This document shows, in pieces, positions 9,477 through 18,291 of a stretch of 64,000 nucleotides of DNA. The notes under the pieces are model-generated. The model was given only the letters and a program-made list of their open reading frames with translations, was not told the origin of the DNA and ran no database searches. Location: contig NZ_JABLSJ010000017.1 of assembly GCF_013618635.1 (NCBI RefSeq), forward strand, positions 1 through 64,000, read 5' to 3'. Both the position numbers and the translations under genes were made by a program. The DNA comes from Thalassobacillus sp. CUG 92003 (GTDB taxonomy: Bacteria; Bacillota; Bacilli; Bacillales; Halobacillaceae). Numbering within the stretch: the first letter of the stretch is position 1; the number at the start of each line of letters is the position of its first letter.

Positions 9477-9505
9477 CAAAAAACAGCTTCTTTTCGGAAG
9501 CTGTG
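9477..9505 (-). terminator. minus-strand intrinsic terminator just after a plus-strand gene
   Basis: ACAGCTTC pairs with GAAGCTGT. The T-run lies on the minus-strand side (TTTTTTG), so the element terminates transcription coming from the right. The nearest minus-strand gene upstream is at 9942-10196. Confidence 0.6.
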
Positions 9506-9544
9506 CACATCCCCACCTAGTCAAGGGGACAGGGAGGTCTGTTC

Positions 9545-9823
9545 ATGTTCAACTGGTTCAAAAACTTAGAACGTTCCTTTAATCCGCTCTATCTACCGTT
9601 ATTCACGGTGATTCCGATAGAAATATTCTTATTGTTCATCGAGGGGCCCTGGAATGCAGTCGAAATGACGACGTGGATCATCGGGTGTTTATTCCTTGTA
9701 TTCTCTGGCATCACCGAAATGGCTTCAGAAGAGATGAAACACAGGTTATTCGGCCATATATATTTAAGCAGTGCGGTGCTGTTTGGTATATTAAATTTTC
9801 TGCTTAGAGATTTCCACTTTTAA
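9545..9823 (+). CDS. Small three-segment membrane protein
   Basis: A 92-residue protein with three hydrophobic stretches (about 15-32, 40-57 and 70-88) and short polar loops. The ATG follows AGGGAGGT at good spacing and an intrinsic terminator follows. I do not recognise the family. It may be expressed from its own promoter or by read-through from the large membrane protein upstream. Confidence 0.65.
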   Translation: MFNWFKNLERSFNPLYLPLFTVIPIEIFLLFIEGPWNAVEMTTWIIGCLFLVFSGITEMASEEMKHRLFGHIYLSSAVLFGILNFLLRDFHF

Positions 9824-9885
9824 ACAAGAGCATTGAGCTGATTTTTCATCAATTGAGGAATAATAGGAGCATGCTGAGAGTTTGT

Positions 9886-9929
9886 GAAGGCAGGGGAACG
9901 CTCACATTCCACTGGCCTTCCTTTTTTTG
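9886..9929 (+). terminator. intrinsic terminator of the 92-residue membrane protein gene
   Basis: GAAGGCAGGGGAA pairs with TTCCACTGGCCTTC (one bulge), followed by a run of seven T. Confidence 0.8.
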
Positions 9930-9941
9930 CGGGGGACATAA

Positions 9942-10196
9942 CTAAATAAAAAATAACCAGGGAAGTATCATCGGTATCATGATAATGATGGTTACAATCA
10001 CCCATGCATTACGATTCTCATCTTTTATTTGTTTGCGATAGGACATCCCCCATGCAAGCAATAGGAGGCACGACATGATGATGCTTCTCAGATGAAATTG
10101 CTCTCCTTTATTTGTCATAAAAATATAAAGGCCGCCTTCTATAATCAAAAGTAAGCCAACTAATATATTAAATGGATGAATGAATCGGTTACTCAT
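9942..10196 (-). CDS. Small three-segment membrane protein
   Basis: About 84 residues with three hydrophobic segments and a basic loop (YRKQIKDENR) between the second and third. Two adjacent ATG codons follow AAGGAGGGTC; the second is better spaced. The family is not recognised. It is convergent with the preceding small gene, and no minus-strand terminator is seen before 9505, so its transcript may run antisense through the gene at 9545-9823. Confidence 0.6.
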   Translation of the reverse strand: MSNRFIHPFNILVGLLLIIEGGLYIFMTNKGEQFHLRSIIMSCLLLLAWGMSYRKQIKDENRNAWVIVTIIIMIPMILPWLFFI

Positions 10197-10199
10197 CAT

Positions 10200-10584
10200 G
10201 ACCCTCCTTGGGTGCTGTTTCCTCGTTTAATTATATCATCAACTATGCAGGGGAACGTCGATAGAAATTCCTATACGAAACCCATAGGGTAACATACTGT
10301 GACTTTTGGTTGTGCTTATCATGCTTGTTATTCAATTACAGAAGTTTGGGAAGGGTAGGCTTTAAAGCCCGTCCCTCTTGATATGGTGCCAGGCGTAAGA
10401 AGAATGCGCCTTAACAAGTCTTTTATGTAATCAGCATGGTCCAAACCCTTATGCTTCATACTCCTGCACATTAATTAACAGGCGACGTCATATTTCAGGA
10501 AATGACGCGCGTGACGGGCAGGAATGGACACACATGTGACGAGGCTTTTTGTCTATGCCATCAGAGTATGGAAAGAGTAGTGTT
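10200..10584. other. intergenic stretch without a recognisable gene
   Basis: About 385 bases. I see no reading frame with a ribosome binding site. It holds a compact inverted repeat AGGGTAGGCTTTAAAGCCCGTCCCT split around 10351-10375 and an imperfect GTCAT/ATGAC repeat near 10487-10507. Nothing else can be supported. Confidence 0.4.
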
Positions 10585-11022
10585 CTATGATGATGAAAGC
10601 GGAGATAGGTGTTCTTTTAATCGAGGGGTCAGGTCATAATGTTCTGATTGATGATCCATCAGTTCCCAGTGATTTGAAAAGAACAATACTTCAAGTAACA
10701 AATCGCCATCGGAGCTAAGCGTCAGGCCTCCTGTCGCTTGTTGCCTGGTTTGCGAAGCATTGACATTAACCGATTCCGCTTGTTTTAAAGCACGCAGAAG
10801 CTGACGGATTTTTTCTTCCTGTTCGATGACTTGATCCTCCCCGCTTTGCTCGAAATTGTGGTATTTCATCTTTATGGGTTCCTTATAGTCGTTCCACTCC
10901 TGGTGTGTGACAGCATCTTGCTCAAAAGCAAAGGGCTGATAAAAGTATACGTGGTCCATATAAATATAACCCGACACCCCTGCAAGAATCAGGCAGAAAA
11001 CAGTAAGTATCCCTTTTTTCAT
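10585..11022 (-). CDS. Hypothetical membrane-anchored or secreted protein
   Basis: The 145-residue product starts at the ATG after AAAGGGGGCAT; earlier in-frame starts lack a ribosome binding site. A basic MKKG start and a hydrophobic segment (residues 4-22) form a signal anchor. The rest is polar with an acidic helix around residues 60-80 (EQEEKIRQLLRALKQ). No lipobox is seen. I do not recognise the family. The predicted soluble part would face the outside of the membrane. Confidence 0.6.
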   Translation of the reverse strand: MKKGILTVFCLILAGVSGYIYMDHVYFYQPFAFEQDAVTHQEWNDYKEPIKMKYHNFEQSGEDQVIEQEEKIRQLLRALKQAESVNVNASQTRQQATGGLTLSSDGDLLLEVLFFSNHWELMDHQSEHYDLTPRLKEHLSPLSSS

Positions 11023-11165
11023 CGCAATGCCCCCTTTAATCATCCTGTTCCCTATGTTTAGACGGAGATGATTGTGACAAAGTTTCAAACTCACTGCATA
11101 AAACCTCGTTTACCTATAGACGAATCGGGAAAATGATTACCATATGTGTTGAAGGAGGGATAAGT

Positions 11166-11678
11166 ATGAGTCAGCAGGAAGTACAAACATTTACATTTGA
11201 AGATGATGGGGTAATCCCCAATAACAAAGACCTGCCTTTATTGATATACCAGGGAGCCATTGATGGCAAAACGGATAAATGCCAGGAGATCTTCCACGAT
11301 AATAATTGGAAGAATAACTGGAAGGGTGGGGTTTTTGGTTATCACCACTTTCACAGTAACAGCCATGAGGTATTAGGGGTGGTGTCAGGCTCAGCTGTCC
11401 TCACCTTAGGTGGTAAGAACGGCCGGGAGCTCCCCATTAAAGAAGGAGATGTCCTCATTATCCCTGCCGGGGTCGGTCACAAGAATAATGAAGCAAGTAA
11501 AGACTTTCAAGTTGTGGGCGGCTACCCATTTGGTGAGGATTACGATTTAAAAACAGGTGATGGGCAAGAGCACGAACAAGCCTTAGAAAACATCCCTCAT
11601 GCAAGACTACCAAACTTTGACCCCGTATATGGTAATAGAGGGGCCATCCATGATCACTGGAACATTTCGGCGTCATAA
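11166..11678 (+). CDS. Cupin-domain protein
   Basis: A 170-residue single-domain cupin. Motif 1 is complete (His61, His63, Glu68, then Gly75) and motif 2 is complete (G-D-V-L-I-I-P-A-G-V-G-H105-x-x-N), giving the usual three-His, one-Glu metal site. The start is the ATG 6 nt after GAAGGAGGGA. The family member resembles YlbA/YjlB-type small cupins of Bacillus; the reaction cannot be assigned. It is monocistronic, with two hairpins downstream. Confidence 0.8.
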   Translation: MSQQEVQTFTFEDDGVIPNNKDLPLLIYQGAIDGKTDKCQEIFHDNNWKNNWKGGVFGYHHFHSNSHEVLGVVSGSAVLTLGGKNGRELPIKEGDVLIIPAGVGHKNNEASKDFQVVGGYPFGEDYDLKTGDGQEHEQALENIPHARLPNFDPVYGNRGAIHDHWNISAS

Positions 11679-11737
11679 AAAAGCGGCCGCCATGTGCGTA
11701 CCGATGTAGTTGGCGGCTGCGTAATAAGATGCACTCT

Positions 11738-11771
11738 AAAACGCTTGGTAATGAATTTCCAAGCGTTTTTT
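11738..11771 (+). terminator. intrinsic terminator after the cupin gene
   Basis: AAACGCTTGG pairs with CCAAGCGTTTTTT. A second GC-rich hairpin (GCGGCCGCCA...TGGCGGCTGC, about 11686-11722) lies between it and the stop codon. Confidence 0.85.
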
Positions 11772-11810
11772 GCCTTTAATACGACTGCTTGTGCGACCGA
11801 CCCTACAGCC

Positions 11811-12374
11811 TCACCACGCTACAAGTTCGCTTTCTAAATCTGTTAATATCTTTATAAATTGTTCCTGATTATCAGGATTTTGAATAATTTCTTTTTGTTC
11901 GCTCTGATCGAAAAATTGGGTAAGACGATTGCCATACTCCCTTAGAATCGCTTGTAACTCGCCTATTTTAGCTTGATCTGTCACTTTTCCGTCAGCTGTG
12001 AGGAGGATCGACTGTTCAATTGTGCTGAAGTACTTTTCATCAACCTCTTGTATCGCTCGATTTTCAACTTCAAGCTGTTCAATAATATGCTGGCTATTCT
12101 CCCCTAGCTGGGAGATAACCTTGCCATCACTCCTTAACGACTGTTCAAACAAAATTTGCTCTTTTTCAGTGAACCCTTCTTCATATTCCCCAAGGACCTC
12201 AGCACTGATAAGCAATTGCGTGCCAATTTGTTCTATATCGTTATACAGTACTTCTGTCATTGAATCTTTTTTGCTTTCCAGTTCTTTCTTTTCGCTATTC
12301 CACAACATGCCGAATGCGCCGGAAGTCATGATCAGAGTAGCGATTAATAACCGATAAATATTCTCCTGTTTCAT
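11811..12374 (-). CDS. Hypothetical protein with N-terminal membrane anchor
   Basis: A 187-residue protein with one hydrophobic segment (about residues 8-25) and then an almost entirely helical, acidic region of coiled-coil character (many Glu, Gln and Leu). The start ATG follows GGGGGAAGG. The layout resembles the sensor part of a chemoreceptor-like or four-helix-bundle extracytoplasmic domain, but no signalling output domain is present. The family is not recognised. Confidence 0.6.
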   Translation of the reverse strand: MKQENIYRLLIATLIMTSGAFGMLWNSEKKELESKKDSMTEVLYNDIEQIGTQLLISAEVLGEYEEGFTEKEQILFEQSLRSDGKVISQLGENSQHIIEQLEVENRAIQEVDEKYFSTIEQSILLTADGKVTDQAKIGELQAILREYGNRLTQFFDQSEQKEIIQNPDNQEQFIKILTDLESELVAW

Positions 12375-12474
12375 TGCGACCTTCCCCCTACAATATGGGA
12401 TCTCATTGCCTCTATCATTTCCCTAATTCGCTAGTGATAAACCAACCCTTAAATGTGTAACACTATTTCTACAG

Positions 12475-12556
12475 CGCAAAAGGACAAAGGCGCAAGCGCC
12501 CTGGGAGCTGGAGCCGAACGTGGCTTATGAGGTATATGTTACCCAAAAGGCCCGAG
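12475..12556 (+). repeat. intergenic repeat, family A copy 1
   Basis: It carries GGCGCAAGCGCC, GAGCTGG and the block GAGCCGAACGTGGCTTATGA, then TGTTACCCA and AAGGCC. The same string of motifs recurs at 14868-15030 with small differences, so this is a dispersed intergenic element rather than chance. Confidence 0.6.
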
Positions 12557-12576
12557 TTTTTTAGTGTCCTAAGCAA

Positions 12577-12604
12577 TAAAAAAGCCGCCTGAGAGACGGC
12601 TTTT
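12577..12604 (-). terminator. intrinsic terminator of the acyl-CoA synthetase gene
   Basis: On the minus strand, AAAAGCCG pairs with CGGCTTTTTT across a 10-nt loop, directly after the stop codon at 12608. Confidence 0.85.
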
Positions 12605-12607
12605 GGG

Positions 12608-14182
12608 TTATAAGGAATGCATTTCGTTTTTCCTGAGTTCAACACGTCTGATTTTTCCGGACGTTGTTTTAGGCAATCCATCAATAAATTCGATTTTTCT
12701 TGGATATTTATAAGGGGCCGTTAAGCTTTTAACATGATCTTGAAGATTTTTCATCAGTCTTTCATCCCCTGCATAGCCCTCCTGAAGAACGATAAACGCC
12801 TTAACTACACTGCCTCTTACTTCGTCAGGACTGGCCACTACCGCACATTCCTGAACAGCGGGATGTTTCACAAGAGCGTCCTCTACTTCAAACGGGCCGA
12901 TCGTATAGCCTGAGCTGATGATAATATCGTCACTGCGCCCTTCAAACCAAAAATACCCTTGTTCATCTTTGGATGCTTGGTCTCCGGTAACATAATAACT
13001 TCCACGGTATGACATTTTAGTCCGTTCCGGATCTTTATAATATTCTCTGAATAAGGCAGGGGTGTCAAGATGAACCGCAATATCCCCAACCTGACCTGCA
13101 TCAACGGGATCCCCCATGTCATTAATAATATCTACGTTATTACCCGGTGTCGGTTTCCCCATGGAGCCTGGTCGTACTTCCATATCTTTCATAATGCCGA
13201 CAAGCAACGTATTCTCTGTTTGACCATACCCATCTCGTACTGTTAGATTGAAATGCTTTTGAAAGGTGTCGATGACTTCCCGATTCAAAGGTTCACCTGC
13301 TGAAACAGCACTGTGCAGCGTTTGAAGACTATAATCATCCAAATTATCTACTTTCGCCATCAAGCGGTATTCAGTAGGCGTACAACAAAGTACGTTCACC
13401 TCGTACTTATCTAATAAACCAAGATACGTTTTAGGCTCAAACTTTCCTTGATAAACCAGACCTGCAGCACCTGATCCCAACACAGATAAGAACGGACTCC
13501 AAATCCATTTTTGCCAGCCCGGTCCTGCCGTTGCCCAAACAGTATCCCCTTCGTTGATGCACAGCCAATTCTCCGCAGCTGTTTTCAGATGAGCAAAACC
13601 CCAGCCATGCGTATGAACCACACCTTTAGGATTGCCAGTCGTGCCTGAAGTGTAGGAGATGAAAGCTATATCATCACGTGTCGTTTTGACGAAATCGACG
13701 TTGCCTGACTCCTCTTCCATCAGGTCATCGAGGCTCAACCAATTTTCGGCGTCCCCCTCGACAGAGAATCTTATCAAGTCTGAAGCTTCGTTAAGTTCAT
13801 CAAATTTGGAAGTCAAAGGAGAATGACACACCACCGCGTTCACTTCCCCATGATTAATTCGATATTTCAAGTCTTTACTGCGCAGCATTTCCGAACCTGG
13901 AATGAGGATGATACCAGCTTTTAATGCAGCGACGTATACCTGATACGCTTCAATCATTCTTGGGATCATGACCAGTACTTTATCCCCTTTTTCTAGCCCA
14001 TAACGATTAAACGTATTGGCAATCTTACTTGCGTTCACCACAAGATCATCATATGTAATGGCTTTTTGATTCTGTTGATCATCTTCCCATAATATAGCCT
14101 GCCCTCCAGTACCATCGGCAAATTTTTCTATCTCTTCTACCACATTATAAAGTTCAGGTGCAATTAAATCCTCACGATTCAT
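12608..14182 (-). CDS. Acyl-CoA synthetase (AMP-forming), acetyl-/medium-chain type
   Basis: A 524-residue ANL-superfamily enzyme that activates a carboxylic acid to acyl-AMP and then acyl-CoA. Core motifs are present: the P-loop YTSGTTGNPKG, GYGQTE, the YVTGD hinge region with GRSDDIIISSGY, and the C-terminal catalytic lysine in TTSGKIRR. It resembles the Bacillus AcsA-like/MbcS group for short, branched or medium-chain acids more than long-chain FadD. The start is the ATG 9 nt after AAAGGGG; an ATG eight codons upstream lacks spacing. It is monocistronic. Substrate chain length cannot be read from sequence. Confidence 0.85.
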   Translation of the reverse strand: MNREDLIAPELYNVVEEIEKFADGTGGQAILWEDDQQNQKAITYDDLVVNASKIANTFNRYGLEKGDKVLVMIPRMIEAYQVYVAALKAGIILIPGSEMLRSKDLKYRINHGEVNAVVCHSPLTSKFDELNEASDLIRFSVEGDAENWLSLDDLMEEESGNVDFVKTTRDDIAFISYTSGTTGNPKGVVHTHGWGFAHLKTAAENWLCINEGDTVWATAGPGWQKWIWSPFLSVLGSGAAGLVYQGKFEPKTYLGLLDKYEVNVLCCTPTEYRLMAKVDNLDDYSLQTLHSAVSAGEPLNREVIDTFQKHFNLTVRDGYGQTENTLLVGIMKDMEVRPGSMGKPTPGNNVDIINDMGDPVDAGQVGDIAVHLDTPALFREYYKDPERTKMSYRGSYYVTGDQASKDEQGYFWFEGRSDDIIISSGYTIGPFEVEDALVKHPAVQECAVVASPDEVRGSVVKAFIVLQEGYAGDERLMKNLQDHVKSLTAPYKYPRKIEFIDGLPKTTSGKIRRVELRKNEMHSL

Positions 14183-14465
14183 ATTCGAAGTCCCCTTTCT
14201 CATCAATCACTTGATTATTATCGTTTCTATTATATCATATTTTTCGTAATACTTAGATAATTTAGAAGTTAACGAGTGAATTAACACATAACATAGTAAC
14301 ACGCCATTTTCTCAGAACCACTCGTAATTGAACGCCTGTCTCAACGGAACATAAAGATTTCAAAAATTCATACTGTCAAAACTGAATCATTCACTAGGGC
14401 TAATAGCAGATTTTCGGAAGCGAAAGCTTTGCTAAACTTAAGGAAATTTACAGGAGGTGGAAGTT

Positions 14466-14864
14466 TTGAATCGATTTATTCTCGTATTTGCCGGCCTTAT
14501 CATGCTAGTTCTTACAGGATGTTCTGAACAACTCCTTGGCAATGAACACAAGGAAAAGGGGCTCCATGCCCAGGCCTTCACTGACCCGAGTGAACTTTTA
14601 GAAGACAATCCCAACGCAGATTTAATCAGACTAAAAAACATCATCTATGATCGAGATGTAGAGTGGATCCAAACTGCTGACCTTGAAAAAGGAAAACTAA
14701 TTGGTGAAATTCAAGGTGTCTATCAACGCAATGATGAGCTGAAAAACTTCATGGCTACCATTCTGCCGGTCGGGACGAAGCTGTACACCTCCAGTGAAGA
14801 TCACATCATTATCGCATTATTGGATGGAAAAGAGATCCGTTATATCGCTAACATTCAAAATTAA
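14466..14864 (+). CDS. Hypothetical lipoprotein
   Basis: A 132-residue protein with a signal peptide and a clear lipobox (LTGC) whose Cys would be lipidated. The start chosen is TTG after CAGGAGGTG. The mature part is small, acidic and polar, ending in two beta-like stretches (IIIALLDGKE, IRYIANIQN). I do not recognise the family. It is expected on the outer face of the membrane. No partner gene is evident. Confidence 0.65.
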   Translation: MNRFILVFAGLIMLVLTGCSEQLLGNEHKEKGLHAQAFTDPSELLEDNPNADLIRLKNIIYDRDVEWIQTADLEKGKLIGEIQGVYQRNDELKNFMATILPVGTKLYTSSEDHIIIALLDGKEIRYIANIQN

Positions 14865-14867
14865 CTG

Positions 14868-15030
14868 CAAAGAACAAATGCGCAAGCGCACCGGAAGCTC
14901 CGGCACGCATATGCAAAACACCAGGAGGAAGGTGGTTTGTCCTTCCGCAGGGTAGGTTGCTTATGTCGCGAAGAGCTGGGCGCTTGAGCCGGACGTGGCT
15001 TATGAGGGATGTGTTATCCACAGGGCCAAA
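14868..15030 (+). repeat. intergenic repeat, family A copy 2 (longer form)
   Basis: It contains TGCGCAAGCGCA, a small CCGGAAGCTCCGG hairpin, CTTATGTCGCGAAGAGCTGG, and the shared block GAGCCGGACGTGGCTTATGA followed by TGTTATCCA and AGGGCC. It matches copy 1 at 12475-12556 in motif order and has an extra internal segment of about 70 bases. Confidence 0.6.
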
Positions 15031-15054
15031 TTTTATCATTTCCTAGACAGCAAG

Positions 15055-15094
15055 AAAATTGTCGTATTCCCCGGGAAATACGACATTTTTCTTT
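15055..15094. terminator. bidirectional terminator
   Basis: GTCGTATT(T)CCC pairs with GGGAAATACGAC, with A-rich and T-rich flanks on both sides. It serves the histidine kinase gene (-) and any transcript from the lipoprotein gene (+). Confidence 0.75.
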
Positions 15095-15110
15095 ATTAAA
15101 TTACAGAGCG

Positions 15111-17015
15111 TTATTCATGACAGACCCCTTCGTGTTGTAAAGGAAGGCGCACTACGACCGTCGTACCCTTATGAATAACACTTTCATAATTGATCGTACC
15201 ATTCAAATCCGCCACCATTTTCTTCGTGACCATAACGCCTAAGCCAGTCCCCTCTTTTTTTGTAGTAAAAAAAGGTTCCCCGAGCTTTTGCATTTGTTCG
15301 TCAGTGAGCCCTTCTCCATCGTCCTTCACTTTAAGACAAATACCTTCGTTATCTTGCTCAGCATGAATAACCAAACGACCTCTTTCCCCCATCGACTCCA
15401 GGGCATTTTTGATCAAGTTAACCAAAATTTGCTTCAGCCGCTTCGGTTCGGTGTAAATAACCGCATCACTACTGCTGACATAAGATTCGACAAACATCTG
15501 GTTTTGCTCCAATACCGATTTAAACAATTGCAATACATAACCCACTATTTCTCCAAGATGAATGGGTTGTAGTTCGATCGTGGATTTCGGATTGGAGAGC
15601 ATCATAAAATCGTTCACAATGGTTTCTATCCTGCTGAGTTCATTTATGATAATGTCATTATAATTATCCCGAAGGTCTGGGTTAGCTGCGCCAATTTGTA
15701 CAAAGCCTTTAATGGCTGTTAACGGATTTTTGATTTCATGGGCGATACCAGCCGACATTTGTGTAATGGTCTGTAATTGTCTTGAATTCAGTTCTAAACT
15801 TTCTATTTCTCTTGAATGGGTCACATCTTCATGTATTCCGATAATATACTTGTGCCCCTCTTGATTGACCGGAAATCCTCTTGTCCGAATCCATTTGACC
15901 TGGTGATTTTGTGTTTGGATCCGATACTCAATCGAATGCTTACGCTGCTGCATCAGCATCACTTCTTCACAAACCCGTTCTCTGTCTTCGGGGTGGATGA
16001 GATGATAAATCAAGAAAGGATCCTCGATAATTTCATTCGGATGCATATGAAACATGTCCTCAAAGGGCGGACTGATGTAGTGGAATTTTTCGAAAGAAGG
16101 ATCCGTAATCCAAAAAACTTCCTTTATATTATGAGCCAATAACGAAAACCTCTCCTCTGAGCGTTTCAGGGCCTGAATTTGCTTATAGTAGGAGGTCAGG
16201 TTCCGTGCAAAAATCGTCAATCCATCACTTGTAGGGTGCACAGTCATCTGGATGTGGACACCTAACTGATTCAGGTACCCTTCAAACTCCACCGTTTCTT
16301 TCGTTTCCATGGCTCTCAGGTAGTGGCGAAACAGTTCGTGATAGTCTTCAACAGGAAACACTTCCCACAGCTTTTGCTTATAGTGATTTTCTAATTTTTT
16401 CTGTGTGAGGCTTTCCATTTCGGGGTTCGCATACACGATTTCCCAATCGTTACTGATGATGGCTAAAGCATGAGGGAATTTTTCCACCATATCTGCTAGC
16501 TGATATTGAACCTCGTTCACATTGTTGTTTGTATAATCAAATAGATAGTGCTGCCCTGAATTTTCGTATGGTAGCGTCAGTTGTGCGGTTGAATAATGAT
16601 AGGCCCCCACACTCTCTTTGAAAGGAGTAGATTTAGTTAAGTGGAATTGTTCCGTGCGTTTAGGCATAGAAAAAACTGCTGCAATACGTCCGCGAGAAAA
16701 ATGCGTAAATTTGCAATCTGCAAATTCGGGGTGCGATGAATACTTAAAACGCGCTTTGATTTTGAAATCTTTTTGCGAAGAGATGTGGTAAAGGGCGTGG
16801 TAAACATCGGATTGATCCTTGCTATAAAATTCATTTAACCAATCCTGTAGAGACATGCTATTGGTTTCTTTATTAAGAACATTCATCATAGATGAGTTAC
16901 ATATTACTTCTTCCCCATGCAAATTTACAATACATGCGGGATCATGGTGTAATTCTAAAATTTTTAATGCTTCTTCTTCTTGAATAAGCAATGCATTCCC
17001 TTCGTGCAACACCAT
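15111..17015 (-). CDS. Orphan PAS-domain sensor histidine kinase
   Basis: A 634-residue soluble kinase without membrane segments. Three PAS-like regions can be placed at about 15-120, 178-285 and 287-403, the last with the PAC-type ending IIGIHEDVTHSRE. The HisKA box at 415-445 has phospho-acceptor His426 (GIAHEIKNPL), and the ATPase domain follows with N box (LIKNALES), G1 (KDDGEGL) and G2 (GTGLG). No response regulator is adjacent, as in the Bacillus KinA-E sporulation kinases that feed Spo0F; a phosphorelay role is possible but inferred. The start ATG is 7 nt after GAGG. A terminator lies downstream. Confidence 0.85.
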   Translation of the reverse strand: MVLHEGNALLIQEEEALKILELHHDPACIVNLHGEEVICNSSMMNVLNKETNSMSLQDWLNEFYSKDQSDVYHALYHISSQKDFKIKARFKYSSHPEFADCKFTHFSRGRIAAVFSMPKRTEQFHLTKSTPFKESVGAYHYSTAQLTLPYENSGQHYLFDYTNNNVNEVQYQLADMVEKFPHALAIISNDWEIVYANPEMESLTQKKLENHYKQKLWEVFPVEDYHELFRHYLRAMETKETVEFEGYLNQLGVHIQMTVHPTSDGLTIFARNLTSYYKQIQALKRSEERFSLLAHNIKEVFWITDPSFEKFHYISPPFEDMFHMHPNEIIEDPFLIYHLIHPEDRERVCEEVMLMQQRKHSIEYRIQTQNHQVKWIRTRGFPVNQEGHKYIIGIHEDVTHSREIESLELNSRQLQTITQMSAGIAHEIKNPLTAIKGFVQIGAANPDLRDNYNDIIINELSRIETIVNDFMMLSNPKSTIELQPIHLGEIVGYVLQLFKSVLEQNQMFVESYVSSSDAVIYTEPKRLKQILVNLIKNALESMGERGRLVIHAEQDNEGICLKVKDDGEGLTDEQMQKLGEPFFTTKKEGTGLGVMVTKKMVADLNGTINYESVIHKGTTVVVRLPLQHEGVCHE

Positions 17016-17262
17016 TTCGAAGCCTCACTCCTCTAATTTGAGCTTTACTTATATCAGCTAATAACTCATATTTTTCCAACACATTTTTCATTATAACGCA
17101 TATCGTTAAAAATTTGCACATGTTTTCAGCAAGTTCAAAGCAAAATAAATGCCGAATTTTGTCAAGAAAAATAGAAGTGCTGATATGATAAGGGTAAGAA
17201 AGCTATCAAAAATATCAAAATAGTATATTATTTATTCATTTCAGCAATTTCTCCAGTCAGTT

Positions 17263-18129
17263 TCAGCCTTCGATACTCCTCCACAGTGTAAGAGCAGCAA
17301 AACTTCTGTAGGGTGTCCATTGTTCACTTAGGCTATCCATTTCTGAGGGGGTTGGCTTCTTCTCCATGGCAAAATAACGCTTCATAGCATTCTGTATGCC
17401 AATGTCCCCCTTCGGAAGCAAATCTGTCCTTCCCAGGCCAAATAATAGCCAACACTGGACAGTCCACGGGCCGATCCCCCTATACTTAACCAATTGGGTC
17501 ATGATTTCTGAATCGGGTAACCACGCTAGTGATTCTAAATGCAAATGCCCCGCTTCAATTGCACGGGAAATATCGATGACATATTCAGATTTTCGCTGAC
17601 TGAATTGTAAACTTCTCAACTCATCATAGTTCAAATTGGCCACGACTGCTGGGTCTGGATAAAACCACACCCCATCCTTTTGTTCTCCATAACGTTCGAC
17701 AAAGCGTGACGTCAATGTGTAAGCAAATTTCATATTAAGCTGCTGGTGAATGATAGTCTTCATCAGACAATCATAAAGCTGGAAATCTTTGACGATGGGC
17801 GTTCCGCGGTATCGATTGAAAAGCTGGGCTAAATTCGTATTTAAAAAATGTGATTGGATCTGTTCGTGATGAGTGTCTGCCATAAATAGATCCTGGGCGT
17901 AATGAATTAATGCCTCCTTTGCGTCATAACTGTCACTAGTCACTTCTAAAACTGTTTCATCCTTCCCGACAGCTTGAACATGTAAAATATGCTTATCATT
18001 GTCTAATTTAACCGGAAGCTTCACCCATCTATCCTGTAAGCTAAGATACACCAAAGGATCCATCGACCACCTCAACAGCGTAAAATCAAAATCAAACAAC
18101 TCCCCTAAACGGAGCCGAACCTTCCACAT
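17263..18129 (-). CDS. DNA-3-methyladenine glycosylase II (AlkA-type) family protein
   Basis: A 288-residue HhH-GPD glycosylase that would remove alkylated bases in base excision repair. An N-terminal beta domain (about 1-100) precedes the helical core. The helix-hairpin-helix is visible as K-Y-R-G-I-G-P-W-T (215-223), and the catalytic aspartate is Asp242 (LPKGD), the position of AlkA Asp238. No Cys cluster for an iron-sulfur centre is present, consistent with AlkA. The start is the ATG after AAGGGGGATAATC; an upstream in-frame ATG is unlikely. The gene stands alone with no ada-like regulator nearby. Confidence 0.82.
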   Translation of the reverse strand: MWKVRLRLGELFDFDFTLLRWSMDPLVYLSLQDRWVKLPVKLDNDKHILHVQAVGKDETVLEVTSDSYDAKEALIHYAQDLFMADTHHEQIQSHFLNTNLAQLFNRYRGTPIVKDFQLYDCLMKTIIHQQLNMKFAYTLTSRFVERYGEQKDGVWFYPDPAVVANLNYDELRSLQFSQRKSEYVIDISRAIEAGHLHLESLAWLPDSEIMTQLVKYRGIGPWTVQCWLLFGLGRTDLLPKGDIGIQNAMKRYFAMEKKPTPSEMDSLSEQWTPYRSFAALTLWRSIEG

Positions 18130-18253
18130 GATTATCCCCCTTATTTTCCATACCTGGTACAAAATCGGAATTTAGAAAAGAGCCGGGTGTTTCGTCTTAT
18201 GGCTATTATTGGTTGAATGGGGCCGTTTGTCAAAAGAGCGCGTTTAGGCGTGC

Positions 18254-18286
18254 ATAAAAAATGAGCCACGCTAAAGGCGGCTCATC
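18254..18286 (-). terminator. intrinsic terminator of the deacetylase gene
   Basis: On the minus strand, ATGAGCCGCC...GTGGCTCAT is followed by TTTTTT. Confidence 0.8.
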
Positions 18287-18291
18287 ATGGG

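Noticed and set aside
9013-9516. Long minus-strand frame opposite the end of the large membrane protein gene
   Set aside because: No ribosome binding site, and the plus-strand frame has clear membrane-protein character.
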